A DNA stretch of 64,000 bases from Streptomyces sp. SID12488 (lineage in GTDB: Bacteria; Actinomycetota; Actinomycetes; Streptomycetales; Streptomycetaceae): NCBI RefSeq assembly GCF_010548275.1, contig NZ_JAAGLT010000013.1, positions 62,001-126,000 on the forward strand, given 5' to 3'. Below, piece by piece: positions 1 to 8,392 of the stretch; position 1 is the stretch's first letter, and every line of letters begins with the position of its first letter. The position numbers and the translations under genes are program-made. A model generated the notes under the pieces. That model ran no database searches. It was not told the DNA's origin and saw nothing but the letters and a program-made list of their open reading frames with translations.

Positions 1-1176
1 ACCCCCGTCAAGGACGCCTTCATCACCGAGCTGTTCCGCACCCTGCCGCCCGGACTCGCCGACCACGCGCGCGTGCAGTTCTGCGGACCGGCCGGGACGG
101 ACGCGGTCGAGGCCGCGTTCAAGCTCGTGCGCGCCGCGACCGGCCGCACCGGCATGCTCGCCTTCACAGGCGCCTACCACGGCATGACCGCGGGTTCGCT
201 CGGCGCCTCCGGCCACGCGACCGACGTACGGGTCGCCCGGCTGCCCTTCCCGCAGGACTACCGCTGCCCCTTCGGGATGGGTGGCGCCCAGGGCGCCGAA
301 CTCGCCGCCCGCTGGACCGAGTCCGTCCTCGACGACACCAAGTCGGGCGTGCCGTTGCCCGCCGGGATGATCCTCGAACCCGTCCAGGGCGAAGGCGGGG
401 TGATTCCCGCTCCGGACGCCTGGATGCGGCGCATGCGACGGATCACCGAGTCCCGCTCGATCCCGCTGATCGCCGACGAGATCCAGACGGGCGTCGGCCG
501 CACCGGCACGTTCTGGGCTGTGGAGCACAGCGGGGTCACCCCGGACGTGATGGTGCTGTCCAAGGCGATCGGCGGCAGCCTGCCGCTGGCAGTCGTGGTC
601 TACCGCGACGACCTCGACGTCTGGGAGCCCGGCGCCCACGCGGGCACGTTCCGCGGCAACCAGCTCGCCATGGCCGCCGGGACGGCCACCCTGGCGTACG
701 TCCGCGAACACGGACTCGCCGAACGCGCGGCCACCCTGGGCACCCGCATGCTCTCCCAGCTCCGACGGCTGGCCGCGGAGTTCCCGATCATCGGCGATGT
801 GCGCGGCCGGGGCCTGATGATCGGGGTCGAACTGGTCGAACCGGGGGCGGAGCCGGGTGCGGGGGCCGCCGCAGACTCCGACGACAGCGACCGAGACCCC
901 GATCCGGAGGTCTTCCCCGCCCCGGCCGACGGTGGGCCGCGTCCCGCGGCGCCCGAACTGGCCGCCGCCGTACAGCGGGAGTGTCTGCGCCGGGGCCTGA
1001 TCGTCGAACTCGGCGGACGCCGGGCGAGTGTCGTCCGCCTGCTGCCGCCGCTGACCATCACCGACGAACAGGCCGCCGCGGTACTCGACCGGCTGGCCGA
1101 CGCGGTGGCGGCGGTGGCACGCGGCCACACCGACTCCGGCCGCCCGCACACCACCCACGCCGAGCGAGCGGGGTAG
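1..1176 (+). CDS. Class III aminotransferase, diaminobutyrate--2-oxoglutarate type (5' end missing)
   Basis: PLP-dependent class III aminotransferase; the reading frame is open from the first base, so the N-terminus lies outside the window. The motif IADEIQTGVGRTG holds the Asp that contacts the pyridine nitrogen (codon 475-477), and VLSKAIGG holds the Schiff-base Lys (codon 562-564). Family knowledge: relatives beside IucA/IucC synthetases make 2,4-diaminobutyrate from aspartate semialdehyde with glutamate as amino donor, feeding 1,3-diaminopropane into hydroxamate siderophores. The following gene is such a synthetase, which supports that role here. An acidic, proline-rich insertion (about 842-960) interrupts the small domain and is not typical of the family. 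Exact substrate is inferred from context; ornithine or another amine cannot be excluded. Confidence 0.85.
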   Translation, partial: TPVKDAFITELFRTLPPGLADHARVQFCGPAGTDAVEAAFKLVRAATGRTGMLAFTGAYHGMTAGSLGASGHATDVRVARLPFPQDYRCPFGMGGAQGAELAARWTESVLDDTKSGVPLPAGMILEPVQGEGGVIPAPDAWMRRMRRITESRSIPLIADEIQTGVGRTGTFWAVEHSGVTPDVMVLSKAIGGSLPLAVVVYRDDLDVWEPGAHAGTFRGNQLAMAAGTATLAYVREHGLAERAATLGTRMLSQLRRLAAEFPIIGDVRGRGLMIGVELVEPGAEPGAGAAADSDDSDRDPDPEVFPAPADGGPRPAAPELAAAVQRECLRRGLIVELGGRRASVVRLLPPLTITDEQAAAVLDRLADAVAAVARGHTDSGRPHTTHAERAG

Positions 1177-1252
1177 CCAGGTCCAACGCCCGTTCGTACC
1201 AACCCGGTTCGCCGCCCGCACGCGCACTCGCACAACCTCACGAGGAATGGTC

Positions 1253-3259
1253 TTGAACAGCACCCCCGTACCCGAAGGCCGTTCCCACCCCACCCCCGCG
1301 CGCGGCTTCCGGACCGGGAGAGAGACGGTGCCCCGCCAGAAGGGAACAGCCGGCGGTGCCGAGTGGGCGCGCGATGCCACGGCCGACCTCCTGGAGCACC
1401 TCGACCCCCACACCGCCGCCCAGGCCGCCGCCACCGAGAACCTGCTGCGCTGCTGGGTACGCGAGAACGACCTCACCGCCCCCGACGACGGCACCCTCCG
1501 CATCCCCCTCCCCACCAGCGGCACCGCCCTGCTGGCCCCGGTCCACTACTGGTCCCCGACCGGCTGGCACCGCTTCGGCCTCCCCCACCTGGCCGACGCC
1601 CCCGCAGGAGCCCCGGCAGCCGACGCGGTCACCGTCGCGACCCTGCTCGCGAGGGAGGCGTACGACGGTCCGAAGCCGGCCCGGGTCGACCCGGTGACCG
1701 AGGCACCCTCGGCTCGCGCGGGCGGCATGTCAGCGGCGATCGACGCCCCCGATACCCCGACCTCGCCGGTGTCCTCGGTCCTGCCACCCGACGCGGTCGA
1801 CCTGGTCGCACGGGTCGCCGACTCCGTCCGCCGGACCGCCACCTTCATCAGTGACCGCCGTGCACAGCCGGCCGACGGGCCCGACCTCTTTCTCGCCGCC
1901 GAGCAGTCGCTGCTGCTCGGCCACCCGTTGCATCCGACCCCGAAGAGCCGTGAAGGGCTGGCCGAGGCCGAAGCCCGCCTCTACTCACCGGAGTTGCGCG
2001 GCTCGTTCCCGCTGCACTGGCTGGCGGTGGCCCCCTCCGTACTCGCTGCCGACTCCGCCTGGACCGAGCGGGGCCGCCCCATCCGCGCCGAGCAGCTCAC
2101 CGCGCGGCTCATCGGCGCCGAACTGCCGCTGCCCGACGGCTACGCGGCCCTCCCACTGCACCCCTGGCAGATCCGTGAGACCCGCCACCGCCCGGAGATC
2201 GCAGCCCTGTTCGAGGCCGGCCTGCTCCGAGACCTGTGCACCCACGGCTCCTCCTGGCACCCCACCTCGTCCGTACGCACCGTCCACCGCTCGGGCGCCC
2301 CCGCGATGCTGAAACTCTCGCTGGGACTGCGCATCACCAACTCCCGGCGAGAGAACCTCCGCAAGGAACTCCACCGGGGCGTCGAGGTGCACCGACTGCT
2401 GCGCTGCGGACTGGCCAAGCGGTGGCAGTCCGCGCACCCGGGCTTCGACATCGTCCGCGACCCGGCCTGGCTCGCCGTCGACGGCCCGGACGGCCGCCCC
2501 GTCCCCGGCCTCGACGTGATGATCCGGCACAACCCGTTCCACCCGGCGGACGACGTGTCCTGCATCGCCGGACTGGTCTCACCCCGGCCCCACACCCACC
2601 TGGGCCCCACGACCGACCGGCGACCGGACGGCCCGATCCTGCGGTCCCGGCTGGCCGGGGTCGTCACACGTCTCGCCGGCCGCACCGGCCGCCCCCGCGC
2701 CGCCGTCGCCGCCGAGTGGTTCCTGCGCTACCTGGAACAGGTCGTACGACCCGTGCTCTGGCTGGACAGCGAGGCGGGCATCGCCCTGGAGGCCCACCAG
2801 CAGAACACCCTGGTCCTGCTGGACGCCGACGGCTGGCCACGGGGAGGCCGCTACCGCGACAACCAGGGGTTCTACTTCCGCGAGTCCCGGCGCGCCGAAC
2901 TCGACGCCCTGCTGCCGGGCATCGGAGACCGGAGCGACACCTTCGTCTCCGACGAGGTCACCGACGAACGTTTTGCCTACTACCTCGGCATCAACAACGT
3001 CCTCGGCCTCATCGGCGCGTTCGGCTCCCAGCGCCTCGCCGACGAACAGCTTCTGCTGGCCGCTTTCCGGCGCTTTCTCACAGACGTCGCCTCCGGTCCC
3101 GCCCGACTGCGTACGTCCCTGCCCGGCCGTCTGCTGGACTCACCCGTCCTGCGCTGCAAGGCCAACCTGCTCACCCGGCTGCACGGCCTCGACGAGCTCG
3201 TCGGCCCGGTCGACACCCAGTCCGTCTATGTCAGCATCGCCAACCCCCTTCATCGCTGA
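1253..3259 (+). CDS. IucA/IucC family NRPS-independent siderophore synthetase
   Basis: ATP-dependent synthetase that condenses a carboxylic acid (citrate or succinate type) with an amine or hydroxylamine in siderophore assembly. Family motifs in order are HPLHPTPKSREG (about 1921-1956), LPLHPWQ, KLSLGLRITNSRR and EAHQQNTLVLLD with RYRDNQG, followed by a FhuF-like C-terminal region. Length of about 668 residues is usual. The start is uncertain. TTG 1253 lies 6 bases after GAGGA (1242-1246), ATG 1247 abuts that site directly, and GTG 1328 has GGGAG 7 bases upstream and removes a low-complexity leader. It follows the aminotransferase by 76 bases and is followed by an acyltransferase, so the three probably form one operon. 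No iron box is visible here; the operon promoter lies upstream of the window. Confidence 0.9.
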   Translation: MNSTPVPEGRSHPTPARGFRTGRETVPRQKGTAGGAEWARDATADLLEHLDPHTAAQAAATENLLRCWVRENDLTAPDDGTLRIPLPTSGTALLAPVHYWSPTGWHRFGLPHLADAPAGAPAADAVTVATLLAREAYDGPKPARVDPVTEAPSARAGGMSAAIDAPDTPTSPVSSVLPPDAVDLVARVADSVRRTATFISDRRAQPADGPDLFLAAEQSLLLGHPLHPTPKSREGLAEAEARLYSPELRGSFPLHWLAVAPSVLAADSAWTERGRPIRAEQLTARLIGAELPLPDGYAALPLHPWQIRETRHRPEIAALFEAGLLRDLCTHGSSWHPTSSVRTVHRSGAPAMLKLSLGLRITNSRRENLRKELHRGVEVHRLLRCGLAKRWQSAHPGFDIVRDPAWLAVDGPDGRPVPGLDVMIRHNPFHPADDVSCIAGLVSPRPHTHLGPTTDRRPDGPILRSRLAGVVTRLAGRTGRPRAAVAAEWFLRYLEQVVRPVLWLDSEAGIALEAHQQNTLVLLDADGWPRGGRYRDNQGFYFRESRRAELDALLPGIGDRSDTFVSDEVTDERFAYYLGINNVLGLIGAFGSQRLADEQLLLAAFRRFLTDVASGPARLRTSLPGRLLDSPVLRCKANLLTRLHGLDELVGPVDTQSVYVSIANPLHR

Positions 3260-3346
3260 CGTCACCAACATGCCTCTGACGCCGCCAACTCCCTTTCACC
3301 CCTGAGGAACACGACCACACACCCCATCTCCTGAGAGGAGCGTCCC

Positions 3347-4108
3347 GTGCCTCCTGTCGACGCGCGCACCGACGCCCGTACCGACCTCCGAACAGCCACG
3401 ACCCCCGAGAGCCACCCCGACTTCCGCGCCGATGGCGACAGCGAGGACACGCTGGAGCTGCGCCTGCCCGACGCGTTCCTCGCGATGTACGCGGACGACG
3501 TCAATGCGTCGGGCACCGTCCCGGCGGCGCCAGGCGGCGATCTCCTCGACGGCATCGGGGACTGGGGGCCGATCATCACGCCCGCAGGCTCGTTCCACCT
3601 CCTCCCCGTGCAGATCGAGCGCGATCTGCCTCTCATCGGGCGCTGGATAAACGACCCCACCGTCGCCACCTTCTGGGAGCTCGCCGGCACCGAGTGCTTG
3701 ACCGAGGCCCATCTGCGGTCCCAGCTCGACGGTGACGGGCGCAGCGTCCCCTGTCTCGGTGTGCTGGAGGGCACCCCGATGAGCTATTGGGAGATCTACC
3801 GCGCCGACCTCGACCCACTGGCCCGGCACTATCCCGCCCGTGCCCACGACACCGGACTGCACCTCCTGCTCGGCGGTGTCGCCGATCGCGGGCGCGGACT
3901 GGGCGGTGTCCTGCTCAGAGCGGTCGCCGACCTCGTACTCGACAACCGTCCCCGCTGTGCGCGCGTCGTAGCGGAACCCGACCTGCGCAACACGCCCTCC
4001 GTGTCGGCCTTCCTGAACGCCGGATTCCGGTTCGGTGCCGAGGTCGACCTGCCCGCGAAGCGGGCCGCCCTCATGATCCGGGACCGGGGCCTGCGCGATG
4101 CGCTGTAG
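3347..4108 (+). CDS. GNAT N-acyltransferase of siderophore biosynthesis (IucB/RhbD-like)
   Basis: Acetyltransferase of the siderophore-associated GNAT subfamily, expected to acylate an N-hydroxylated diamine from an acyl-CoA. The fold is visible from about residue 85: FHLLPVQIERDLPLI, the WELAGT segment, GTPMSYWEIYRAD, an acetyl-CoA binding region around HLLLGGVADRGRGLGG, and a C-terminal VVAEPDLRNTPSVSAFLNAGF. About 80 N-terminal residues are unmatched and low in complexity. GTG 3347 is chosen because GAGAGGAG (3333-3340) sits 6 bases upstream. It is last of the three collinear siderophore genes. The matching decarboxylase and N-monooxygenase are not in the window and may lie upstream. Confidence 0.85.
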   Translation: MPPVDARTDARTDLRTATTPESHPDFRADGDSEDTLELRLPDAFLAMYADDVNASGTVPAAPGGDLLDGIGDWGPIITPAGSFHLLPVQIERDLPLIGRWINDPTVATFWELAGTECLTEAHLRSQLDGDGRSVPCLGVLEGTPMSYWEIYRADLDPLARHYPARAHDTGLHLLLGGVADRGRGLGGVLLRAVADLVLDNRPRCARVVAEPDLRNTPSVSAFLNAGFRFGAEVDLPAKRAALMIRDRGLRDAL

Positions 4109-4192
4109 ACCCGCTGCGTCACTCCTGGTCGCACCGTGCGCTCCGGCCTTGATCACCCGATTGTCAGTGCCGCCCCGTAGGGTGGTCGCGCT

Positions 4193-6196
4193 ATGACGAA
4201 GCCCTCACTCCCCGAACTCCTGCATGCTGCTGTCACCGCCGTCGGCGGTACGGAGCGCCCCGGCCAGGTGACCATGGCCGAAGCCGTCGCGGAGGCGATC
4301 GACGACGGTTCCCATCTGCTGGTCCAGGCAGGCACGGGCACCGGAAAGTCGCTCGGCTACCTCGTACCCGCGCTCGCGCACGGGGAGCGGGTGGTGGTCG
4401 CGACCGCGACCCTCGCGCTCCAGCGCCAGCTCGTGGAGCGCGACCTGCCGCGCACGGTCGACGCACTGCACCCGGTGCTGCGCCGTCGCCCCGAGTTCGC
4501 GATGCTCAAGGGCAGATCGAACTACCTGTGCCTGCACCGCCTCCACGAGGGGGTGCCGCAGGACGAGGACGAGGGACTCTTCGACCAGTTCGAGTCGGCG
4601 GCGCCCACCAGCAAGCTGGGCCAGGACCTGCTCCGCCTGCGCGAATGGTCGGACGAGACCGAGACCGGCGACCGCGACGGCCTCACCCCCGGTGTCTCCG
4701 ACCGGGCCTGGGCACAGGTCTCCGTCTCCTCCCGCGAGTGCCTGGGCGCCTCGAAGTGCGCGTACGGAGCCGAGTGCTTCGCCGAGCTGGCCCGTGAGCG
4801 CGCCAAACTCGCCGAGGTGATCGTCACGAACCACGCGCTGCTCGCGATCGACGCCATCGAGGGCGCGCCCGTCCTCCCGCAGCACGAGGTGCTGATCGTC
4901 GACGAGGCGCACGAACTGGTCTCGCGGGTCACCGGAGTGGCCACCGGGGAGCTCACTCCCGGCCAGGTCAACCGTGCCGTGCGCCGCGCGGCGAAGCTGG
5001 TGAACGAGAAGGCCGCCGACCAGCTCCAGACCGCGGCCGAGGGCTTCGAGCGGGTGATGGAACTGGCCCTGCCGGGCCGCCTGGAAGAGGTCCCGGAAGA
5101 CCTTGGCTACGCGCTGATGGCATTGCGGGACGCCGCCCGCACGGTGATCTCGGGGATCGGCGCGACCCGCGACAAGTCGGTCCAGGACGAGGATGCGGTC
5201 CGCAAGCAGGCACTGGCCTCGGTGGAGTCCGTGCACGACGTCGCGGAGCGGATCGCGAACGGCTCCGAGTGGGACGTCGTCTGGTACGAGCGGCACGACC
5301 GATTCGGGGCCTCCCTGCGCGTCGCCCCCATGTCGGTGTCGGGCCTCCTCAGGGAGAAGCTCTTCACGGACCGCTCCGTGGTCCTGACCTCGGCGACGCT
5401 CAAGCTGGGCGGCGACTTCAACGGCGTCGGGGCCTCCCTGGGCCTCGCCCCCGAGGGCACGGCGGGCGACGACCTCCCGCAGTGGAAGGGCGTCGACGTC
5501 GGCTCGCCCTTCGATTACCCGAAGCAGGGCATTCTGTACGTCGCCAAGCATCTGGCGCGCCCTGCGCGTGACAGCGACCGCGGGGACATGCTCGACGAAC
5601 TCACGGAGCTGATCCAGGCGGCGGGGGGCCGCACCCTCGGCCTGTTCTCCTCGATGCGGGCGGCCCAGCTCGCGGCGGAGGAACTGCGGTCCCGCATCCC
5701 CGAGTTCCCGATCCTCCTCCAGGGCGAGGAGACGCTCGGTGAGCTGATCAAGAACTTCGCGGCCGATCCGCAGACCTGTCTGTTCGGCACGCTGTCGCTC
5801 TGGCAGGGCGTCGACGTCCCGGGCGCCAGCTGCCAGCTGGTCGTCATGGACAAGATCCCGTTCCCGCGCCCGGACGACCCGCTGATGAGCGCCCGCCAGA
5901 AGGCGGTCGAGGACGCCGGGGGCAACGGCTTCATGGCCGTCGCCGCCACCCATGCGGCGCTCCTCATGGCCCAGGGCGCCGGCCGCCTCGTACGGGCGAC
6001 GGGCGACCGCGGTGTGGTCGCCGTACTGGACCAGCGCCTCGCCACGGCCCGGTACGGGAGCTACCTGAAGGCGTCCCTGCCGGACTTCTGGTACACCACA
6101 GACCCCAACGTGGTCCGTCGATCGCTGGCCGCGATCGACGCGACGGCGAAGCAGACGGAGGAGGTCCCCGTGGCCGAGGCGGCGGAGGAAGCGTAG
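4193..6196 (+). CDS. dinG: ATP-dependent DNA helicase, DinG/XPD-like superfamily 2
   Basis: Iron-sulfur helicase of the DinG family, 667 residues. Walker A is GTGTGKS (residues 47-53). The DEAH box is LIVDEAHEL (about residue 235). Between them are the four cysteines expected for a [4Fe-4S] cluster: one in NYLCLHRL and three in ECLGASKCAYGAEC. Motif V/VI region reads LWQGVDVPG and QGAGRLVR. Family members unwind 5'-tailed duplexes, D-loops and R-loops. It stands alone, convergent with lexA and separated from it by two hairpins. No SOS box was seen upstream, so damage induction is not supported. The ribosome site before ATG 4193 is weak (GGTGG). Confidence 0.9.
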   Translation: MTKPSLPELLHAAVTAVGGTERPGQVTMAEAVAEAIDDGSHLLVQAGTGTGKSLGYLVPALAHGERVVVATATLALQRQLVERDLPRTVDALHPVLRRRPEFAMLKGRSNYLCLHRLHEGVPQDEDEGLFDQFESAAPTSKLGQDLLRLREWSDETETGDRDGLTPGVSDRAWAQVSVSSRECLGASKCAYGAECFAELARERAKLAEVIVTNHALLAIDAIEGAPVLPQHEVLIVDEAHELVSRVTGVATGELTPGQVNRAVRRAAKLVNEKAADQLQTAAEGFERVMELALPGRLEEVPEDLGYALMALRDAARTVISGIGATRDKSVQDEDAVRKQALASVESVHDVAERIANGSEWDVVWYERHDRFGASLRVAPMSVSGLLREKLFTDRSVVLTSATLKLGGDFNGVGASLGLAPEGTAGDDLPQWKGVDVGSPFDYPKQGILYVAKHLARPARDSDRGDMLDELTELIQAAGGRTLGLFSSMRAAQLAAEELRSRIPEFPILLQGEETLGELIKNFAADPQTCLFGTLSLWQGVDVPGASCQLVVMDKIPFPRPDDPLMSARQKAVEDAGGNGFMAVAATHAALLMAQGAGRLVRATGDRGVVAVLDQRLATARYGSYLKASLPDFWYTTDPNVVRRSLAAIDATAKQTEEVPVAEAAEEA

Positions 6197-6204
6197 ACAT
6201 CAAC

Positions 6205-6238
6205 GTGCCGGCCACCGACTTGAGTCGGTGGCCGGCAC
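6205..6238 (+). terminator. Perfect hairpin after the DinG gene
   Basis: A 15-base arm GTGCCGGCCACCGAC pairs perfectly with its complement around a TTGA loop, 8 bases after the helicase stop codon. There is no U tract, as is common for Streptomyces terminators. Confidence 0.85.
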
Positions 6239-6274
6239 ATTGGTGCACCTGAACACGGGACAACGAACAACACA

Positions 6275-6308
6275 GGGCCCCGGAACCGGCGCAGGGGTTC
6301 CGGGGCCC
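6275..6308 (-). terminator. Hairpin downstream of lexA
   Basis: Perfect 13-base arms (GGGCCCCGGAACC and its complement) with an 8-base loop, 42 bases beyond the lexA stop on the minus strand. With the hairpin at 6205 it insulates the two convergent genes. Confidence 0.75.
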
Positions 6309-6350
6309 GGCTAGAGGGCGGGGTGTGCAAGACCCCGCCTCCCGCGGTTC

Positions 6351-7130
6351 TCACACGCGGCGGAGGACCGCCACCACCTTGCCGAGGATCGTCGCCTCGT
6401 CGCCGGGGATCGGCTGGTACGCGGAGTTGTGCGGGAGGAGCCAGACGTGGCCGTCCTCGCGCTTGAAGCGCTTGACGGTTGCTTCGCCGTCCAGCATCGC
6501 GGCCACGATGTCGCCGTTCTCGGCGACCGGCTGGCGGCGCACCGTGACCCAGTCGCCGTCGACGATCGCGGCCTCGGTCATCGAGTCACCGACGACCTTC
6601 AGGACGAAGAGTTCTCCGTCACCCACCAGTTGGCGGGGGAGAGGGAACACGTCCTCGACCGATTCCTCGGCGAGGATGGGTCCGCCGGCGGCGATACGTC
6701 CCACCAGCGGGACGTACGAAGCGGCGGGCTTGCCCGCGGTGTCCGTGGGCTGCACGGAAGCCCCTTGGTCGGAACCGCGTACCTCATAGGCGCGCGGGCG
6801 ATGCGGATCGCGGCGCAGGAATCCCTTGCGCTCCAGAGCCATGAGCTGATGTGCGACCGATGAAGTACTGGATAGGCCGACTGCCTGCCCGATCTCGCGC
6901 ATCGACGGCGGGTAACCGCGTCGTTGCACGGAGTCCCTGATGACCTCGATCACGCGCCGTTGCCGGTCGGTGAGTCCCGAGCTGTCCGCTCGGATTCCTG
7001 GAGGTCGTCCAGGGAGGGACCGCTTGGGTCCCTCAGGATTCGTGGCTTCGTTCATCGCATGCACCGGCTCGAGTCGGCTCTGGGAGCGGTCCTGGGCAGT
7101 GATGGTGGCACTGTCTGCGGTGGTGGTCAC
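6351..7130 (-). CDS. lexA: LexA, SOS repressor and self-cleaving protease
   Basis: Transcriptional repressor of the SOS regulon, 259 residues from GTG 7130, which has AGGGG 6 bases upstream. An N-terminal extension of about 50 residues precedes the winged-helix domain (SGLTDRQRRVIEVI to RPRAYEVRG, about 51-118). The cleavage site is Ala148-Gly149 in GRIAAGGP. The catalytic dyad is Ser183 (VVGDSMTEAA) and Lys220 (GEATVKRF). RecA-stimulated self-cleavage would lift repression. An SOS box lies 60 bases upstream, so it should repress its own gene. Upstream and divergent lies nrdR-nrdJ, so damage response and nucleotide supply share a 540-base intergenic region. Confidence 0.97.
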   Translation of the reverse strand: MTTTADSATITAQDRSQSRLEPVHAMNEATNPEGPKRSLPGRPPGIRADSSGLTDRQRRVIEVIRDSVQRRGYPPSMREIGQAVGLSSTSSVAHQLMALERKGFLRRDPHRPRAYEVRGSDQGASVQPTDTAGKPAASYVPLVGRIAAGGPILAEESVEDVFPLPRQLVGDGELFVLKVVGDSMTEAAIVDGDWVTVRRQPVAENGDIVAAMLDGEATVKRFKREDGHVWLLPHNSAYQPIPGDEATILGKVVAVLRRV

Positions 7131-7190
7131 GTCGGCCCCTCTCGATGGTCTCCCGTGCAGTGCAACGGTAGTTGCTTTCGAAAGGTTGCG

Positions 7191-7206
7191 CCAAACACAC
7201 GTTCGA
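7191..7206 (-). promoter_or_regulatory. SOS (LexA) box of lexA
   Basis: Read on the minus strand this is TCGAACGTGTGTTTGG, close to the actinobacterial SOS box consensus TCGAACRNRYGTTCGA. It lies about 60 bases upstream of the lexA start. Confidence 0.8.
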
Positions 7207-7520
7207 GTGAAAAATTGCCGATGGCCTGCCACGATCAGATGTCTGGGTGTATGGCTAACGCCGTGCCGGGCGGACAAAAGGGCTCTTTGTTGTACCCTTC
7301 ACCGCCGGGGCGGCGACCTCGTGGGCCGATGCCCAAGTCTGCCACCCGGAACCCGGTCAACCGGGAATCGACCCCCGCCGTGCGCGGTACTTCACCGTAT
7401 CTCCGCGCGTTCCCGAGCGATACGGCCGGGCCGGATCCGGTCTCCCGCGGCGGTATGGCCGTACGGCACATGCCAATACCGGTGCGACACGCGCTACGCG
7501 ATGGATGTACGGGCCAATCC

Positions 7521-7564
7521 CCACATCTAGTGGTTGGATTGCGGCTGTAGCCCAGAAGTTGTGG
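7521..7564 (+). promoter_or_regulatory. Tandem NrdR boxes before nrdR-nrdJ
   Basis: Two 13-base elements, CCACATCTAGTGG (7521-7533) and CCAGAAGTTGTGG (7552-7564), start exactly 31 bases apart, the helical-phase spacing known for paired NrdR boxes. The first is a good dyad; the second is weaker. They lie about 110-150 bases before the nrdR start and imply autorepression of the operon when ATP/dATP-loaded NrdR binds. The rest of 7131-7520 holds only the SOS box and no gene. Confidence 0.65.
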
Positions 7565-7673
7565 TCCCCCGGGTCTTTGGTCCCTCGGGCATCACCTATG
7601 CTGGGGGCTGCTTCGAGGGGCTCAAAGGCCCTTGCGAGGCTATTGAGTCTGCTGTGAGGAAGGGTTGGAGAAC

Positions 7674-8225
7674 ATGCACTGCCCCTTCTGCAGGCACCCC
7701 GACAGCCGTGTGGTCGACAGTCGTACGACCGACGACGGCACGTCGATCCGCAGGCGCCGCCAGTGTCCTGACTGCTCCCGCCGGTTCACGACCGTCGAGA
7801 CGTGCTCGCTCATGGTGGTCAAGCGGTCCGGAGTCACCGAACCGTTCAGTCGTACGAAGGTCATCAACGGCGTGCGCAAGGCATGTCAGGGACGGCCTGT
7901 CACCGAGGACGCTCTCGCCCAACTCGGCCAGCGGGTCGAGGAAGCGGTGCGCGCCACCGGAAGCGCCGAGCTGACCACCCACGACGTGGGGCTGGCCATA
8001 CTCGGTCCCTTGCAGGAACTCGACCTCGTCGCCTACCTGCGATTCGCGTCCGTCTACCGGGCGTTCGACTCGCTGGACGACTTCGAGGCCGCCATCGCGG
8101 AGCTCAGGGAAGCGCCGCGCGGCCCCGCCGTGGACGACGAAGACCCGGACGTGGGGCGCCGGCAGCACGATCGCGGGTCCGGGGGGACTGCTCAGGTCCC
8201 CGTGCCCGCCAACGCCGCCGACTGA
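7674..8225 (+). CDS. nrdR: NrdR, ribonucleotide reductase repressor
   Basis: Zinc-ribbon plus ATP-cone repressor of ribonucleotide reductase genes, 183 residues. Zinc ligands are Cys3, Cys6, Cys31 and Cys34 (MHCPFC and CPDC); the ATP-cone spans about residues 46-136 (VKRSGVTEPFSRTKVINGVRKAC onward). ATG 7674 is preferred to TTG 7665 because family proteins begin MHCPFC and GAGGAAGGG (7656-7664) lies 9 bases before it. The last 40 residues are acidic and variable. It is followed after 167 bases by nrdJ, its expected target, and preceded by two NrdR boxes. Confidence 0.96.
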   Translation: MHCPFCRHPDSRVVDSRTTDDGTSIRRRRQCPDCSRRFTTVETCSLMVVKRSGVTEPFSRTKVINGVRKACQGRPVTEDALAQLGQRVEEAVRATGSAELTTHDVGLAILGPLQELDLVAYLRFASVYRAFDSLDDFEAAIAELREAPRGPAVDDEDPDVGRRQHDRGSGGTAQVPVPANAAD

Positions 8226-8392
8226 CCGGCGGGCCGGACCCGGACCACGCGTTCGGACCCGGCCCCGGGCGGCGGCAATCCAAAGACCTGCTGCGGGCGG
8301 CATCAAGAGCCTGTCCGCAGCGCAAGAAACCACATCGTGTCATGGGAACAACGTGACACTTCTGGGCGTTTTGCCCGATACTGGGAGGCGGC

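Noticed and set aside
4205..5953. Minus-strand 582-residue frame within the DinG gene
   Set aside because: Shadow frame; DinG motifs on the plus strand are complete.
8226..8392. Possible B12 riboswitch before nrdJ
   Set aside because: No B12-box or paired helices seen; in Streptomyces the cobalamin riboswitch is known upstream of the class Ia genes, not here.
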